The translations under genes and the position numbers were made by a program. Under the pieces are notes generated by a model. The model was not told the DNA's origin, searched no databases, and worked only from the letters and a program-made list of their open reading frames with translations. Below, one piece after another: positions 54,415 through 64,000 of a DNA stretch of 64,000 bases (the stretch's first letter is position 1; each line of letters starts with the position of its first letter). This DNA is from JANMDR01 sp031376425. Lineage in GTDB: Bacteria > Pseudomonadota > Gammaproteobacteria > Burkholderiales > Usitatibacteraceae. The stretch covers positions 1 through 64,000 of the forward strand of contig JANMDR010000280.1 in NCBI GenBank assembly GCA_031376425.1, given 5' to 3'.

Positions 54415-55416
54415 ATGATTGTTCCGCAATTTTGGGCCGAAGCTCGCGCACAACATAAAGCCCAAGGTAAGCAGATTACCGTGCGTCGCTTTGGCTGGTC
54501 AAATACCAGCCAAGCCGAAGCGCAAGTGCTGGCTGAGTCGCGCGTGCAGGACGCCATGCAGCGCTTATTGTCGGGCGAGAAGTTGCTCCGCCGTGAACGC
54601 AAAGTGCCGTATAACGGTGCGGAGGGCGTGCCAATTCGTGAAGAAATTGTCGATCGCCACGCATTTCTTGCTAACAGCGAGGGCGAAATTATCATCACGC
54701 GAAACGCTTATGGCGCACGGTGTTTGAATACGCCCAACGTGTTTTTCGCAGATATTGATTTTGATACTGCCATGGGCTGCGGCTTTGTATTTACTGCACT
54801 GTTTTTGTTGCTTACCGCCGTTGCCGGTTTCGCGATAACCGTTCAGCCAAAGGCTTCATGGGTCATGTTATTGATTGTGATGGCGGTGGTTTTAAGCCCG
54901 TTTTTTGGCATTTTTCTACAGTCTGCATGGCTGAAGCTGCGGGGCGGTGCAAAAACCGCTGCACGCGCCGCGATTAAAGTTTTTAGTCGCAATAACCCAA
55001 CATGGAATTTGCGGATTTACGAAACACCTGCCGGGTTTCGCATTTTGGCTACTCACCAAACCTTTGCGCCACAGTCACCTGAAGTGGCCGCGGCCTTTAA
55101 GGCGTTCGGTACCGACCCAATTTATGCGCAAATGTGTATCAAACAAAATTGCTTTCGTGCCCGTGTGAGTGCTAAGCCGTGGCGTATCGGCATCAACGAA
55201 ACGCCACGGCCACGCCCCGGCGTATGGCCCGTGCAGCCGCAATACCTACCCGCCCGTGAGGAATGGGTACGCGCCTACGAAGCCAAAGCAAATGCATTTG
55301 CGGCCTGCAGGTTTGTGGAGGAGATAGGGTCCCGCTTGGTGCACACCGATGTGGTTGCGGTCATCGCGTTACATGATGCGCTATGTGGTGCTACCAGCGA
55401 CCTGCCAATTGCGTAA
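54415..55416 (+). CDS. Uncharacterised two-helix membrane protein with DID motif
   Basis: 333 aa. An N-terminal basic region precedes NVFFADIDFDTAMG, then two adjacent membrane helices (FVFTALFLLLTAVAGFAITV, MLLIVMAVVLSPFFGIFL). A C-terminal domain follows with LRIYETPAGFRILATHQTF, MCIKQNCFRARVSAKPWRIG and CRFVEEIG. I do not recognise a named family. The DID plus a later strand with GFRIL faintly recalls archaeo-eukaryotic primase-like folds, but the order and helices do not match a known member. It is 11 bases after the VOC gene. Confidence 0.6.
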   Translation: MIVPQFWAEARAQHKAQGKQITVRRFGWSNTSQAEAQVLAESRVQDAMQRLLSGEKLLRRERKVPYNGAEGVPIREEIVDRHAFLANSEGEIIITRNAYGARCLNTPNVFFADIDFDTAMGCGFVFTALFLLLTAVAGFAITVQPKASWVMLLIVMAVVLSPFFGIFLQSAWLKLRGGAKTAARAAIKVFSRNNPTWNLRIYETPAGFRILATHQTFAPQSPEVAAAFKAFGTDPIYAQMCIKQNCFRARVSAKPWRIGINETPRPRPGVWPVQPQYLPAREEWVRAYEAKANAFAACRFVEEIGSRLVHTDVVAVIALHDALCGATSDLPIA

Positions 55417-55439
55417 CCTGAAGCGCTGAACCCAAAAAC

Positions 55440-55772
55440 ATGAAAAAAATCCTATTCGTCTGTAGTCAAAACAAACTACGCAGTCCTACGGCTGAACAGG
55501 TGTTTTCTACATGGCCTAACATTGACGTATTGTCTGCAGGCACAAATCACGATGCGGAAGAGCCGCTCAGCGTCGAGCTTGTTGAGTGGGCGGATATTAT
55601 CGTGGTGATGGAAAAGCAGCATCGCAATAAGGTCAATAAAAAATTCAGAAAAAATTTAAACGGTAAGCGCGTACTCGTGCTCAATATCCCCGATGAATTT
55701 GACTATATGCAGCCAGAGTTGGTGCGGTTATTGGAAACCAAGGTGCCTGCGCTGCTTGGCTTGCAGAGGTAG
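55440..55772 (+). CDS. Short low-molecular-weight protein tyrosine phosphatase-like protein
   Basis: 110 aa with the phosphatase loop VCSQNKLRSPTAEQVF (C-x5-R-S) at the N terminus, as in LMW-PTPs, and NIPDEFDYMQPELVRLL near the C terminus. The usual general-acid DP pair is replaced by IPDEFDY, which may still provide the Asp. Shorter than standard LMW-PTPs of about 150 aa. Substrate unknown. Confidence 0.82.
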   Translation: MKKILFVCSQNKLRSPTAEQVFSTWPNIDVLSAGTNHDAEEPLSVELVEWADIIVVMEKQHRNKVNKKFRKNLNGKRVLVLNIPDEFDYMQPELVRLLETKVPALLGLQR

Positions 55773-55788
55773 TGAGGTAAATGCGCTA

Positions 55789-56181
55789 TCAACGAAGCCG
55801 TAGCAATACTTTGAGTGCGGTTTCCAGTTTTTTCATCGCTGCTGGCGGGCAAATTGCGATTGGAGAGCTTCCAACTACGCGCCGTTTGGAAACGGAACGT
55901 ATACAGTCACTGAGTGCCCATGAGTGGGCGACTGCGCCACCTACTTCTGCTGCGAAGGCACCAATATGTATCCGTACCGGGTCGTCAACGGGATAGCTAC
56001 GTTCTGAGCTAGATGATACTGGCACGACAATGATGGTGCTATGCGCGGCGTTTACGATATCCTCTTGCATAATTAAGCAAGGGCGCAGTTTACTCGGCTC
56101 TTCGGGTTGGCTCCGAGGTTTTAAATCTATCATCCAAATATCGCCACGTCGAATTGGGTTACGCGGGCTAGATATCATCAT
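55789..56181 (-). CDS. MazF/PemK-type toxin
   Basis: About 130 aa from ATG 56181 (or 56178). Family features: IRRGDIWMIDLKPRSQPEEP, KLRPCLIMQE, TIIVVPVSS and the conserved SDCIRSVSKRRVV segment. MazF-type proteins are sequence-specific RNases. The start overlaps the antitoxin's last codons (GATGATGATATC), so translation is coupled. Confidence 0.87.
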   Translation of the reverse strand: MMISSPRNPIRRGDIWMIDLKPRSQPEEPSKLRPCLIMQEDIVNAAHSTIIVVPVSSSSERSYPVDDPVRIHIGAFAAEVGGAVAHSWALSDCIRSVSKRRVVGSSPIAICPPAAMKKLETALKVLLRLR

Positions 56182-56413
56182 CAGCCAGTTCAAATTCCTC
56201 AACGATGCGCTCGCTCTCGTTGGCATGACTGGCGCACGCTTTTGCAACTGCTTCTAACAGAAGTTGTGCTTCAAGAACTTTCACGGATTCTCTCAAAACG
56301 GCTGAGCGATCCTGAAGGCCAGACATCTTTTGAATCCGAGCAATAGCGGCAACTGTATCAGCATCAGGCCGGAAGGAAATTGCGGTTGGTTGCGCATGCG
56401 CTGGTGAACTCAT
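56168..56413 (-). CDS. Ribbon-helix-helix-type antitoxin partner of the MazF-like toxin
   Basis: About 81 aa from ATG 56413 (the open frame extends to 56506). TAISFRPDADTVAAIARIQK and DRSAVLRESVKVLEAQL fit a ribbon-helix-helix DNA-binding head; the acidic tail ERIVEEFELADDDI should contact the toxin. Precedes and overlaps the toxin gene. Confidence 0.8.
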   Translation of the reverse strand: MSSPAHAQPTAISFRPDADTVAAIARIQKMSGLQDRSAVLRESVKVLEAQLLLEAVAKACASHANESERIVEEFELADDDI

Positions 56414-56533
56414 TTTGAACTTATCCAGTAAAATAACGGTATTACGAATTGTAATACAAGGAATGGATATGCGTTGCGCTTTTTGTGCGGCTATTTGCAG
56501 CAACATTCCGCAGTATTCAATTTCACCAATAAA

Positions 56534-56576
56534 AAATGCCTGAAAGCAACCTAAAATAGGCCGCCTTCAGGCATTT
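56534..56576 (-). terminator. Terminator of the rimP–nusA–infB–rbfA operon
   Basis: AAATGCCTGAA / TTCAGGCATTT outer stem with an inner CCTA/TAGG, followed on the minus strand by TTTTTTATTGG, about 20 bases after the rbfA stop. Confidence 0.85.
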
Positions 56577-56596
56577 AAATGAAGCAAAACTAAGGC

Positions 56597-56962
56597 TTAG
56601 TTCTGATGCTTAGCATCATCCAGCAATGCATCATCAATTAGCTTAGATAACTTAATACCGTTATCAATGGAGCCATCAAACTCGAAATTGAGCGCGGGGG
56701 CTACGCGGATGGTGAGCCGTTTTGCTAATGCTGAGCGCAAAAAACCGGCGGCAGCATTTAATCCGGCCAAACATGAATCCGCTTTTTTAGCATCACCGAA
56801 GGTGGTAAAAAATACCTTGGCGTGCGATACGTCCCTAGCTACTTCTACGTCGGTAATAGTCACCATGAGTACGCGGGGGTCGCGTAGCTCTAGGCGAATT
56901 ATCTCCGACAATTCTTTTTGAATTTGATCCGCAATCTTGCGGTTTCTAGCGTCACTCGCCAT
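56597..56962 (-). CDS. rbfA: Ribosome-binding factor A
   Basis: 121 aa KH-like 30S maturation factor needed for 16S processing and cold growth. RNRKIADQIQKELSEIIRLE, VEVARDVSHAKVFFTTFGDA and FEFDGSIDNGIKLSKLIDDA match the family. It follows infB after 24 bases. Confidence 0.95.
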   Translation of the reverse strand: MASDARNRKIADQIQKELSEIIRLELRDPRVLMVTITDVEVARDVSHAKVFFTTFGDAKKADSCLAGLNAAAGFLRSALAKRLTIRVAPALNFEFDGSIDNGIKLSKLIDDALLDDAKHQN

Positions 56963-56986
56963 CGTAATTTACACGTTGCTTAGCTA

Positions 56987-59806
56987 TTAGGCTAAGGTAC
57001 GCGCAACCTCGGTAGTTTCAAACGCTTCAAGCACATCGCCCACTTCAACATCGGCAAAGTTCTTCAACGATAGGCCGCATTCGAAGCCAAGCTTCACTTC
57101 TTTTACGTCGTCTTTGAAGCGCTTCAAGGAATCAAGTTCACCAGTAAATATCACAATACCGCCGCGTACTAAACGCACGGTGGAGCCGCGCTTAATCACG
57201 CCGTCGGTTACGTAGCAGCCTGCCACTGCCCCCACTTTAGAAATCTTGAATACGGTGCGGATTTCTACTTGGCCCAATATAGTTTCTTTGATTTCTGGAG
57301 CCAGTAAGCCTGATAGTGCATTCTTCACATCATCTACTGCTTCGTAAATAATGGTGTAGTAGCGAACTTGCACACCGGCTGATTCTATTAGCTTACGGGC
57401 GCTAGCGTCAGCGCGGGTGTTGAAGCCGATGATGATGGCTTTTGAAGCTACGGCCAAGTTCACGTCTGAATCACTAATGCCACCCACCGCTGCATGAACC
57501 ACTTGCACGCGTACTTCCGGTGTAGATAATTTGCTTAAAGCATGTGCCAAGCCTTCATAGGAGCCTTGTACGTCAGACTTAATGATGACGGTGAGCGATT
57601 TGGCAACGCCTTCGCCCATATTATCGAACGCGTTTTCAAGCTTGATAGCCTGCGCCTTAGCGAGCTTTACATCACGGAATTTACCTTGGCGGAATAGTGC
57701 GATTTCACGGGCTTTACGTTCGTCGTTAAGCACCATTACATCGTCACCAGCACCTGGCACATCGGTTAGGCCTTGCACTTCTACTGGAATCGATGGACCT
57801 GCTTCATTGACTGGTTTGCCGCTTTCGTCTGTCATCGCCCGCACACGGCCCGACACAGCACCAGCTAGCAACATGTCGCCTTTTTTGAGGGTGCCTGATT
57901 TAACTAAAATCGTCGCTACGGGGCCACGCCCTTTATCTAGGCGTGCTTCGATGACCACACCGCGTGCGGGGCCAGTTTTAACAGCCTTCAAATCAAGCAC
58001 TTCGGCACGTAACAAAATGGCGTCGAGTAAATCATCAATACCTTGGCCTGTTTTGGCAGATACATGCTGGAACATCACATCGCCGCCGTATTCTTCTGGC
58101 AGTACGTCGTTAGCTACTAATTCTTGTTTTACGCGATCAGGATTAGCACCAGGCTTATCCATTTTGTTAATCGCGACAATCATCGCCACGTTTGCGGCTT
58201 TGGCGTGAGCAATTGCTTCTTTGGTTTGCGGCATCACACCGTCATCAGCTGCAACAACCAAGATGACGATATCGGTAACCTGTGATCCACGCGCACGCAT
58301 AGCCGTAAACGCTTCGTGACCTGGCGTATCGAGGAAGCTGATAACACCCTTAGGTGTGGTGACGTGGTACGCGCCAATATGCTGGGTGATACCACCTGCT
58401 TCGCCCGATGCAACACGTGCGGTACGAATGCTGTCCAGTAATGAAGTTTTACCGTGATCGACGTGACCCATGATGGTAACAACAGGTGGACGAGTTTCTT
58501 CAATTTGATCGCCAGCGGCTGCAGTATCGGCCAGATAAGCATCTGGATCTTGCGCTTTGGCGGCTTTGGCGTTGTGCCCCATTTCTTCGACGATAATCAT
58601 CGCCGTGTCTTGGTCGAGCACTTGGTTAATGGTGACCATACTGCCCATTTTCATGAGCGTCTTAATCACTTCTGCTGCTTTCACCGCCATTTTTGCAGCG
58701 AGTTCGGCAACGGTAATCGTTTCTGGCACTGCGACGTCGTAGATAATTGGCTCAGTAGGGGCAACGAAGTTAGTCGCAACTTCACCATGCTGCGAATGGC
58801 CACGGCCTTTCGGGTTGCGCCATGCATCGCGTCCGCCGGAGGTGTCGCCACGGGTTTTCATGGTGCGCCGTTTGGCGGCATCATCAGTCCATGTCGAAGT
58901 TTTAGTGGCAACTGGTTTTTTAACGGGCTTCTTCGCGTCTTTGTCTGCTGGTTTAGCAGCTGGGCGATGTAGTGTACCTTCAGTCGCTTTTGTTGCTGTT
59001 GCTGGTGTAGCGGCAACAACTGGTTTCGGCTCAGGCTTGGCAAACGATACGCGTGCGCCAATGCGTGGGCGATTCGGGTCATCAGCACCCATCGGCGATA
59101 CTGCTGTTTGCGCTGCACCCATAGGACGCGGCGCTGATTCTGGTTTGGCTTTTTTAATTACGCGGCCACCGGGTGCTGTAGACGCTGCTGGTGACTGCGG
59201 TGCGCTGTCGGGTGCATCTGCTTCAGTTGTAGCTGTAGTTGCCGCCGCAGCTTCAGTGGCTGGCACTACAGCTGCATCGGGCACGACTGCCGCCGCTGCA
59301 CCGCTCTTGCGCGCAAGTTGGGCTTTTTTCTCTTCGTCTAATTTAGCTTTGGCTTCGGCTTGTTTTGCTAGAAGGGCGGCTTGACGTTCCTCTTCGAGGC
59401 GGCGTTTCGCAATTTCACTTTCGTCAATGACGGATACCGGCGCGCTTACAACCACAGGTTGCGCTGCCGCTACCTCAGTTGCGACTGGCGTTGGCGCTGC
59501 TGCCGCACCTTCCACTTTTAAGAAAGTGCGTTTTTTGCGTACCTCAACCTGAATGGTGCGCGCTTTACCGGTCGCGTCAGGACGTTTAATTTCCGTTGTT
59601 TGCTTGCGCGTTAACGTGATCTTTTTGTTTTCGTCTTTATGGCCGTGGGCAACTTGTAAATAAGAAAGAAGCTGAGTTTTATCCGCCTCGGTCAGCGAGT
59701 CGCTAGCGGAGGCTTTGGCCACGCCGGCTGCAGCCAACTGCTCAAGCAGCATAGCTTCAGAAAGTTTTAGTTCTTGCGAGAATTGCGCGACAGTAGATTG
59801 AGCCAT
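56987..59806 (-). CDS. infB: Translation initiation factor IF-2
   Basis: 939 aa, as expected of a proteobacterial IF-2. The N-terminal IF2_N domain ([20 protein letters not shown]) is followed by a long Ala/Lys-rich linker, then the GTPase domain with [23 protein letters not shown] and [15 protein letters not shown]-Tu-like domain II follows, then the C-terminal domains that bind fMet-tRNA ([20 protein letters not shown]). The gap to nusA is 230 bases. Confidence 0.97.
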   Translation of the reverse strand: MAQSTVAQFSQELKLSEAMLLEQLAAAGVAKASASDSLTEADKTQLLSYLQVAHGHKDENKKITLTRKQTTEIKRPDATGKARTIQVEVRKKRTFLKVEGAAAAPTPVATEVAAAQPVVVSAPVSVIDESEIAKRRLEEERQAALLAKQAEAKAKLDEEKKAQLARKSGAAAAVVPDAAVVPATEAAAATTATTEADAPDSAPQSPAASTAPGGRVIKKAKPESAPRPMGAAQTAVSPMGADDPNRPRIGARVSFAKPEPKPVVAATPATATKATEGTLHRPAAKPADKDAKKPVKKPVATKTSTWTDDAAKRRTMKTRGDTSGGRDAWRNPKGRGHSQHGEVATNFVAPTEPIIYDVAVPETITVAELAAKMAVKAAEVIKTLMKMGSMVTINQVLDQDTAMIIVEEMGHNAKAAKAQDPDAYLADTAAAGDQIEETRPPVVTIMGHVDHGKTSLLDSIRTARVASGEAGGITQHIGAYHVTTPKGVISFLDTPGHEAFTAMRARGSQVTDIVILVVAADDGVMPQTKEAIAHAKAANVAMIVAINKMDKPGANPDRVKQELVANDVLPEEYGGDVMFQHVSAKTGQGIDDLLDAILLRAEVLDLKAVKTGPARGVVIEARLDKGRGPVATILVKSGTLKKGDMLLAGAVSGRVRAMTDESGKPVNEAGPSIPVEVQGLTDVPGAGDDVMVLNDERKAREIALFRQGKFRDVKLAKAQAIKLENAFDNMGEGVAKSLTVIIKSDVQGSYEGLAHALSKLSTPEVRVQVVHAAVGGISDSDVNLAVASKAIIIGFNTRADASARKLIESAGVQVRYYTIIYEAVDDVKNALSGLLAPEIKETILGQVEIRTVFKISKVGAVAGCYVTDGVIKRGSTVRLVRGGIVIFTGELDSLKRFKDDVKEVKLGFECGLSLKNFADVEVGDVLEAFETTEVARTLA

Positions 59807-60036
59807 TTGATACCTGTTTTTCTAGTGATGTGTACCGAAGTAATAAGTACATCGGCACATCGATTAAAGCGGAATGCAATAAAAATAATGCAGTAGGAAC
59901 GGTGCGGTAGCGGGGCTGCAATTAGGTGCCACAGATGCATACGTGCAGCGGCTAATCATGGTGCTTTACGTTTCAAATTAAGGTAACAATGAAGATGCGT
60001 CCTGTCTTAAAAGTGGTGTAAACAAGGAATGAATTT

Positions 60037-61515
60037 TTAAGTTTCAGCAAACCACGGTGCGCGCGCAGTCATGATTAAGGTTTTTGCACGTTCGGCATCC
60101 ACACCAGTAAATTCGGTGAGTTCATCGATATCTAAGTTGGCAAGGTCTTCCATGGTACGTACGCCTTTTAGTGCCAAGCTATGTGCTACAGTTTCGTCCA
60201 TACCTTCCATGGTTTTTAAATCTTCTTCCGCGTTTTCCATGGTTTCTTCGGATTTGATCGCGTCGGTTAAGAGTGCACTATTGGCACGGCGGCGTAGCTC
60301 TTCCACAGTTTCTTGATCAAAATCTTCAATTTCCAACATCTCAGCCAATGGCACATAGGCCACTTGCTCAAGTGATGTGAAACCCTCTGCCACCAAAATA
60401 CCCGCTACGTCTTCATCCACATCCAAGCGTGCAACAAACATGGCACGGGTGGTGTCGGTTTCAGCGCTGCTGCGGGTTTGCGCTTCGGTTTGCGTCATGA
60501 TGTTTAGCTGCCAGCCGGTAAGCTCTGAAGCTAGGCGGACGTTCTGTCCCAAGCGACCAATTGCCAATGCGAGTTGATCTTCTTCAACAACCACGTCCAT
60601 GCTGTGTTTTTCTTCGTCCAAAATAATTGAAGAAACTTCAGCAGGTGCGAGCGAATTAATCACAAACTGCGCCGGATCAGCTGACCATAAAATAATATCA
60701 ACGCGCTCACCAGCAAGCTCGCTAGATACGCCTTGCACACGTGAACCGCGCATACCAACGCAGGTGCCCACGGGATCGACACGTGGATCATTGGATTTCA
60801 CCGCAATTTTTGCACGCTGCCCAGGGTCACGAGCGGCCGCCTTAATTTCTAGCAAGCCTTCTTCGATTTCTGGCACTTCAAGCTCAAACAATTTCATGAT
60901 AAATTCAGGAGCAATGCGCGACAAAATTAGTTGCGGACCGCGAATTTCACGTTCAATTTTAAGCAAATAAGCACGAACCCGATCACCAACGCGCAGGTTC
61001 TCTTTTGGAATTGTCTGATCGCGGCGTAACACGGCTTCAATTCGACCAGATTCCACAATAATATTGCCGCGTTCAATACGCTTGATCGTGCCGGTAACTA
61101 GGCTTTCGTCACGCGCTAAGAAGTCATTCAAAATTTGTTCGCGTTCCGCATCACGAATTTTTTGCAAGATCACTTGCTTCGCCGCCTGCGCACCGATACG
61201 CCCGAATTCTGCGGCTTCCAAAGGCTCTTCAATAATATCGCCAAGTTCTAAATTTTCGCCGCGCTCTGGTGCATCGGTCATCGCGATTTGGCGTGAAGGT
61301 TCTTCATGGTCGAAATCTTCAACCACAGTCCAGCGGCGGAATGCTTCGTAATCGCCTGATTGACGATCAATCGCAACGCGCACATCCACATCGGTTTCAA
61401 AGCGCTTCTTAGTCGCTGACGCTAACGCCATTTCAAGGGCGATAAAAATAGTTTCGCGGGCTACGCTTTTCTCACGAGCCAGTGCGTCAACCAATAATAA
61501 AATTTCTTTACTCAT
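60037..61515 (-). CDS. nusA: Transcription termination/antitermination protein NusA
   Basis: 492 aa with the N-terminal RNA polymerase-binding domain ([20 protein letters not shown]), the S1 domain ([20 protein letters not shown]), two KH domains ([35 protein letters not shown]), and two C-terminal HhH/acidic repeats ([20 protein letters not shown]). Starts 9 bases after rimP. Confidence 0.97.
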   Translation of the reverse strand: MSKEILLLVDALAREKSVARETIFIALEMALASATKKRFETDVDVRVAIDRQSGDYEAFRRWTVVEDFDHEEPSRQIAMTDAPERGENLELGDIIEEPLEAAEFGRIGAQAAKQVILQKIRDAEREQILNDFLARDESLVTGTIKRIERGNIIVESGRIEAVLRRDQTIPKENLRVGDRVRAYLLKIEREIRGPQLILSRIAPEFIMKLFELEVPEIEEGLLEIKAAARDPGQRAKIAVKSNDPRVDPVGTCVGMRGSRVQGVSSELAGERVDIILWSADPAQFVINSLAPAEVSSIILDEEKHSMDVVVEEDQLALAIGRLGQNVRLASELTGWQLNIMTQTEAQTRSSAETDTTRAMFVARLDVDEDVAGILVAEGFTSLEQVAYVPLAEMLEIEDFDQETVEELRRRANSALLTDAIKSEETMENAEEDLKTMEGMDETVAHSLALKGVRTMEDLANLDIDELTEFTGVDAERAKTLIMTARAPWFAET

Positions 61516-61524
61516 AATAGTCCC

Positions 61525-62115
61525 CTACAAATCCTGTGATAAATCTGGTATTAACTTCGCGCGTTCAATATCGGCAAATTCCACCGTAAGTTCTGGCACC
61601 GCTTTAAGTTTTGCTGCGGCCTTGGCCTTTTTTAGTGCTGTTTTGGTGCTTGGCTTTACTTCTTGCTCTATGACTTCAATAACTGGTGCAGCAAGCGCTT
61701 TTTTTGCGGCTAACTTTGCTACTTTAGCATCATGTTTTTCGTCAGGATGCAGTGCGAACGTAACGGTAGTGTCTGTGGAAGAAATAATGTCCCCACCAAA
61801 TTTTTTGCGTCCGCCCACCATTTTATTCAGGCGCACATTTACACCGCAGCCTTCAAATCGTACAAAATCAGCCACTTTACGCAAAGGTCGGTCAAGGCCA
61901 GGTGAAGACACTTCCAAGCGCTCATAGTCAATATTTTCGACCATAAAAACCCGACTTAAGTGGTTACTTACCGTGGCACAGTCTTCTACCACAATGCCGT
62001 TTGGCGTATCGATAAAAATCCGCAAAGTACCACGCGCCGAGCGCTCAAGATCAACTAACTCGTAACCTAAGTCTTCGAGTGATTGTTCAATAAACTGTTC
62101 GAGATCTTGCGCCAA
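61525..62115 (-). CDS. rimP: Ribosome maturation factor RimP
   Basis: 196 aa, first gene of the operon, needed for 30S assembly. [39 protein letters not shown] and [20 protein letters not shown] are family hallmarks. Longer than the E. coli protein (about 150 aa) because of a Lys/Ala-rich insert of some 45 residues before the last strand [15 protein letters not shown]. Confidence 0.95.
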   Translation of the reverse strand: MAQDLEQFIEQSLEDLGYELVDLERSARGTLRIFIDTPNGIVVEDCATVSNHLSRVFMVENIDYERLEVSSPGLDRPLRKVADFVRFEGCGVNVRLNKMVGGRKKFGGDIISSTDTTVTFALHPDEKHDAKVAKLAAKKALAAPVIEVIEQEVKPSTKTALKKAKAAAKLKAVPELTVEFADIERAKLIPDLSQDL

Positions 62116-62455
62116 AGTACGATATTCCTTAAAAATTCAGTGGGAGTGCTGCAGGTGTGCATTCATAACAATGCGAAAACTAAGCAAGTGTCACAGCACT
62201 TAATACAAGACTCGCAGCGTGCACGCATTAATCCGGCGGCACAAATAAAAAATGGGCAAACTGCCCATTTTTACCACTTGGCTATTAAAAATCGCATTCT
62301 TGAACGCAATTTAACTATCGCCTTTGTACCAACTTCTTACCACCTGCTGCACAACCCTCGAACAATAACACAAGGCGCGCTTTTGCGAAAGGTGCAACGT
62401 ACGGATATTGGCTGCTTAATATCGCCTACGTCGTGAAATTGCAACATTAATTCGA
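62116..62455. other. Region upstream of rimP, with gst terminator
   Basis: 340 bases without a gene. It holds the terminator of the glutathione transferase gene and should hold the rimP operon promoter. No tRNA cloverleaf is formed here, unlike the metY position in E. coli. Confidence 0.6.
62250..62272 (-). terminator. Terminator after the glutathione transferase gene
   Basis: AAATGGGCA / TGCCCATTT stem with an AAC loop; on the minus strand TTTTTTAT follows. About 185 bases after the gst stop. Confidence 0.8.
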
Positions 62456-63061
62456 TTATTTTGGAACCGTATCCACAAAAGCGGTGCGGGCTTCCAATCG
62501 CTCAACCCAAGCCTTTAAATTAGGATAGGTCGTGCGCCACGCAAATTCAGGCAGGCGGAATTCTAACCACAGCAAACCACAAGCAAGCGCGATGTCGCCT
62601 AACAGGGGCGTTTCTGCACTGAAAAACTTACGTTCACCAAGTTCGCGCGCGGCGGCGGCAATGCCAGCATCAATTTTTGCTGCCTGACGCTCTAACCAAT
62701 CAGTGTTTTGACGTTCGACGGGGCGCTTCCGTTCCAGAAAAATAGTGATACCAGCATCCGTGATGCCATCACCTAAGGCTTCGAGACGCTTAACCAGCGC
62801 GCGTTCCCGGCCACTTTCAGGCAGTAAGCGCGACACCGGGGTAATGCCATCTAAATACTCACAAATAACCCGCGAATCGTACAGTGCTAAGCCGTCATCA
62901 AGCACTAGGACGGGCACTTTTGTTAAGGGGTTATAGAGGCCAACAGATGTTTCCGCACCCCAGACGTTTTCTGCCACAAAATCGCAGTCAATACGCTTTT
63001 CAGCCATGACAATGCGAACTTTACGGGCGTAGGGACTGGTGAAGGAGGCAACTAGTTTCAT
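62456..63061 (-). CDS. Glutathione S-transferase family protein
   Basis: 201 aa. The thioredoxin-like N terminus has MKLVASFTSPYARKVRIVMA (Ser/Tyr active-site segment), PLTKVPVLVLDDGLALYDSR (cis-Pro) and ICEYLD, followed by the helical C-terminal domain. Upstream of and divergent from purB, a common betaproteobacterial neighbour pair. Substrate unknown. Confidence 0.9.
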   Translation of the reverse strand: MKLVASFTSPYARKVRIVMAEKRIDCDFVAENVWGAETSVGLYNPLTKVPVLVLDDGLALYDSRVICEYLDGITPVSRLLPESGRERALVKRLEALGDGITDAGITIFLERKRPVERQNTDWLERQAAKIDAGIAAAARELGERKFFSAETPLLGDIALACGLLWLEFRLPEFAWRTTYPNLKAWVERLEARTAFVDTVPK

Positions 63062-63271
63062 TTTGGCGCTTGTGAGGAATATTGATTTCGGACGCGGAGT
63101 ATAGCATTGTCATCTTAAAAAACCTGCTTTTCACTGTATTTGATGATGGTATCTTCGGGTTTACCCTAAATTTGTCATGCTTGGTGCTGCATGTGCTTGC
63201 CTACGGGCTATCAAAGTGCTGGTCGTGATACCATTCGCGCACAAATTCTCCTGATCTGCGAAAAACTTGCC

Positions 63272-64000
63272 ATGACAACTTCCGCCGCTTTGCTCGCTGG
63301 TTCCACCAATGATGCGCTTGTTGCGCTTTCTCCTTTAGATGGTCGTTATGCGAATAAAACTGCGCCTTTACGCGCATTTTTTAGCGAATTTGCACTCACT
63401 AAGTTTCGGGTTTTTGTTGAGGTTGAATGGCTTATTGCCCTCAGCTCGCAAACTCAGATTGCCGAATGCAGGCCATTTTCGGCCGCAGCCATTGCGCGCC
63501 TGCGGGCAGTCGCGGCGAATTTTTCGGTAGCAGATGCTGCAGCCTGTAAAGCAATTGAGGCTAAAACCAATCATGATGTCAAAGCAGTGGAATATTGGTT
63601 AGTTGCTCATTTTGCCGACGATGTAGAAATAAGTGCCGCAAAGAGCTTCATTCATTTTGCGTGTACGTCAGAAGATATAAATAATTTGTCCCATGGCTTA
63701 ATGCTTTCAGGCGCACGCACCCAAGTGCTTTTGCCCACTATCGCCAAAATTGAAGCGCAATTGCAAGTGATTGCCGTGCAGCACGCCAATCTCGCCATGC
63801 TAGCGCACACCCACGGTCAGCCCGCGACACCGACTACCTTGGGTAAGGAGTTTGCCAACGTATTGCAGCGCGTTCGCCATGCGCGTGCAGGTATTGAGCG
63901 CGTCATTATTTTGGGCAAAATTAATGGTGCTGTTGGCAACTACAATGCGCATTTAAGCGCCTATCCAAATATGGATTGGCCGACGTTTGCGCAGAAATTT
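63272..64000 (+). CDS. purB: Adenylosuccinate lyase (3' truncated)
   Basis: The first 243 codons of PurB, running off the window. It catalyses two fumarate-releasing steps of purine synthesis. ALSPLDGRYANKTAPLRAFF at the N terminus, TNHDVKAVEYWLVAHF, FACTSEDINNLSHGLML and AHTHGQPATPTTLGKEFANV identify the E. coli-type enzyme. Start ATG at 63272. Confidence 0.95.
   Translation, partial: MTTSAALLAGSTNDALVALSPLDGRYANKTAPLRAFFSEFALTKFRVFVEVEWLIALSSQTQIAECRPFSAAAIARLRAVAANFSVADAAACKAIEAKTNHDVKAVEYWLVAHFADDVEISAAKSFIHFACTSEDINNLSHGLMLSGARTQVLLPTIAKIEAQLQVIAVQHANLAMLAHTHGQPATPTTLGKEFANVLQRVRHARAGIERVIILGKINGAVGNYNAHLSAYPNMDWPTFAQKF

Noticed and set aside
57582..58208. 208-codon plus-strand ORF opposite infB
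   Set aside because: Antisense shadow of the conserved IF-2 GTPase domain; no own features.
58815..59384. 189-codon plus-strand ORF opposite infB
   Set aside because: Low-complexity shadow of the Ala/Lys-rich IF-2 linker.
62300..62400. Possible initiator tRNA upstream of rimP
   Set aside because: A GTTCGAG heptamer is present on the minus strand, but the flanking bases do not pair as a T arm and no acceptor stem is found.
1..64000. CRISPR arrays, insertion sequences, prophage or integrase genes
   Set aside because: No regularly spaced direct repeats, transposase, integrase or phage structural genes were seen on either strand.

Overview
The window comes from a Gram-negative betaproteobacterium, most likely of the order Burkholderiales. 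Evidence: a general porin of the Burkholderiales type, the linked order porin–coq7–osmC–rplM–rpsI–DUF6776–bactofilin–erpA–rpoH, an rpe–gph–trpE–trpG–trpD–trpC block, a three-gene transhydrogenase (pntA split in two), an NDUFA9-like protein beside cca, and purB beside a glutathione transferase. Base composition is roughly balanced. No rRNA, tRNA, CRISPR array, insertion sequence or phage was seen. The genus is not resolved.

Layout. 1–4.2 kb: housekeeping (NDUFA9-like, cca, quinone oxidoreductase, BenE-type transporter). 4.6–8.0 kb: one large secreted protein with kelch, NHL and DUF5648 repeats. 8.3–14.9 kb: proton-translocating transhydrogenase, MidA-like methyltransferase, pteridine reductase, beta-lactamase-fold lipoprotein. 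14.9–29.5 kb: a complete-looking polyuronate utilisation locus. It has a jelly-roll-lyase-like lipoprotein, a TonB-dependent receptor (frameshifted here), a large lipoprotein that may be a second lyase, KdgK, KduD, KduI, a LacI-type regulator, a fumarylacetoacetase/hydratase-superfamily enzyme and a TRAP transporter. At least three sites sharing the core GGWAACCGGTGTCA lie upstream of its transcription units. 29.8–32.2 kb: a LytS/LytTR-type two-component system. 32.2–33.9 kb: a BLUF photoreceptor placed directly after folE, then apaG. 34.0–39.9 kb: rpe, gph and the trpEGDC genes, preceded by a short leader ORF with three Trp codons among 15 and pairing RNA segments, a likely attenuator. 40.2–48.8 kb: porin, coq7, osmC-like, ribosomal proteins, bactofilin, erpA, rpoH under a perfect CIRCE operator, and an HhH/OmpA-like envelope pair. 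48.8–56.5 kb: accessory genes, including two toxin–antitoxin modules, a GIY-YIG gene with a decayed partial copy, and a cytochrome c–phosphoesterase–ECF sigma–anti-sigma operon. 56.6–62.1 kb: the rimP–nusA–infB–rbfA operon. 62.4–64 kb: a glutathione transferase and the start of purB.

In the polyuronate locus the parts fit one route (inferred from families). Surface lipoproteins cleave an acidic polysaccharide, the TonB receptor and TRAP carrier bring in unsaturated uronate products, KduI and KduD convert them to 2-keto-3-deoxygluconate, and KdgK phosphorylates that for the Entner–Doudoroff pathway. The KDPG aldolase is not in the window. A scattered family of hairpins with an inner CCCTA/TAGGG stem sits mostly at gene 3' ends and appears to serve as terminators.
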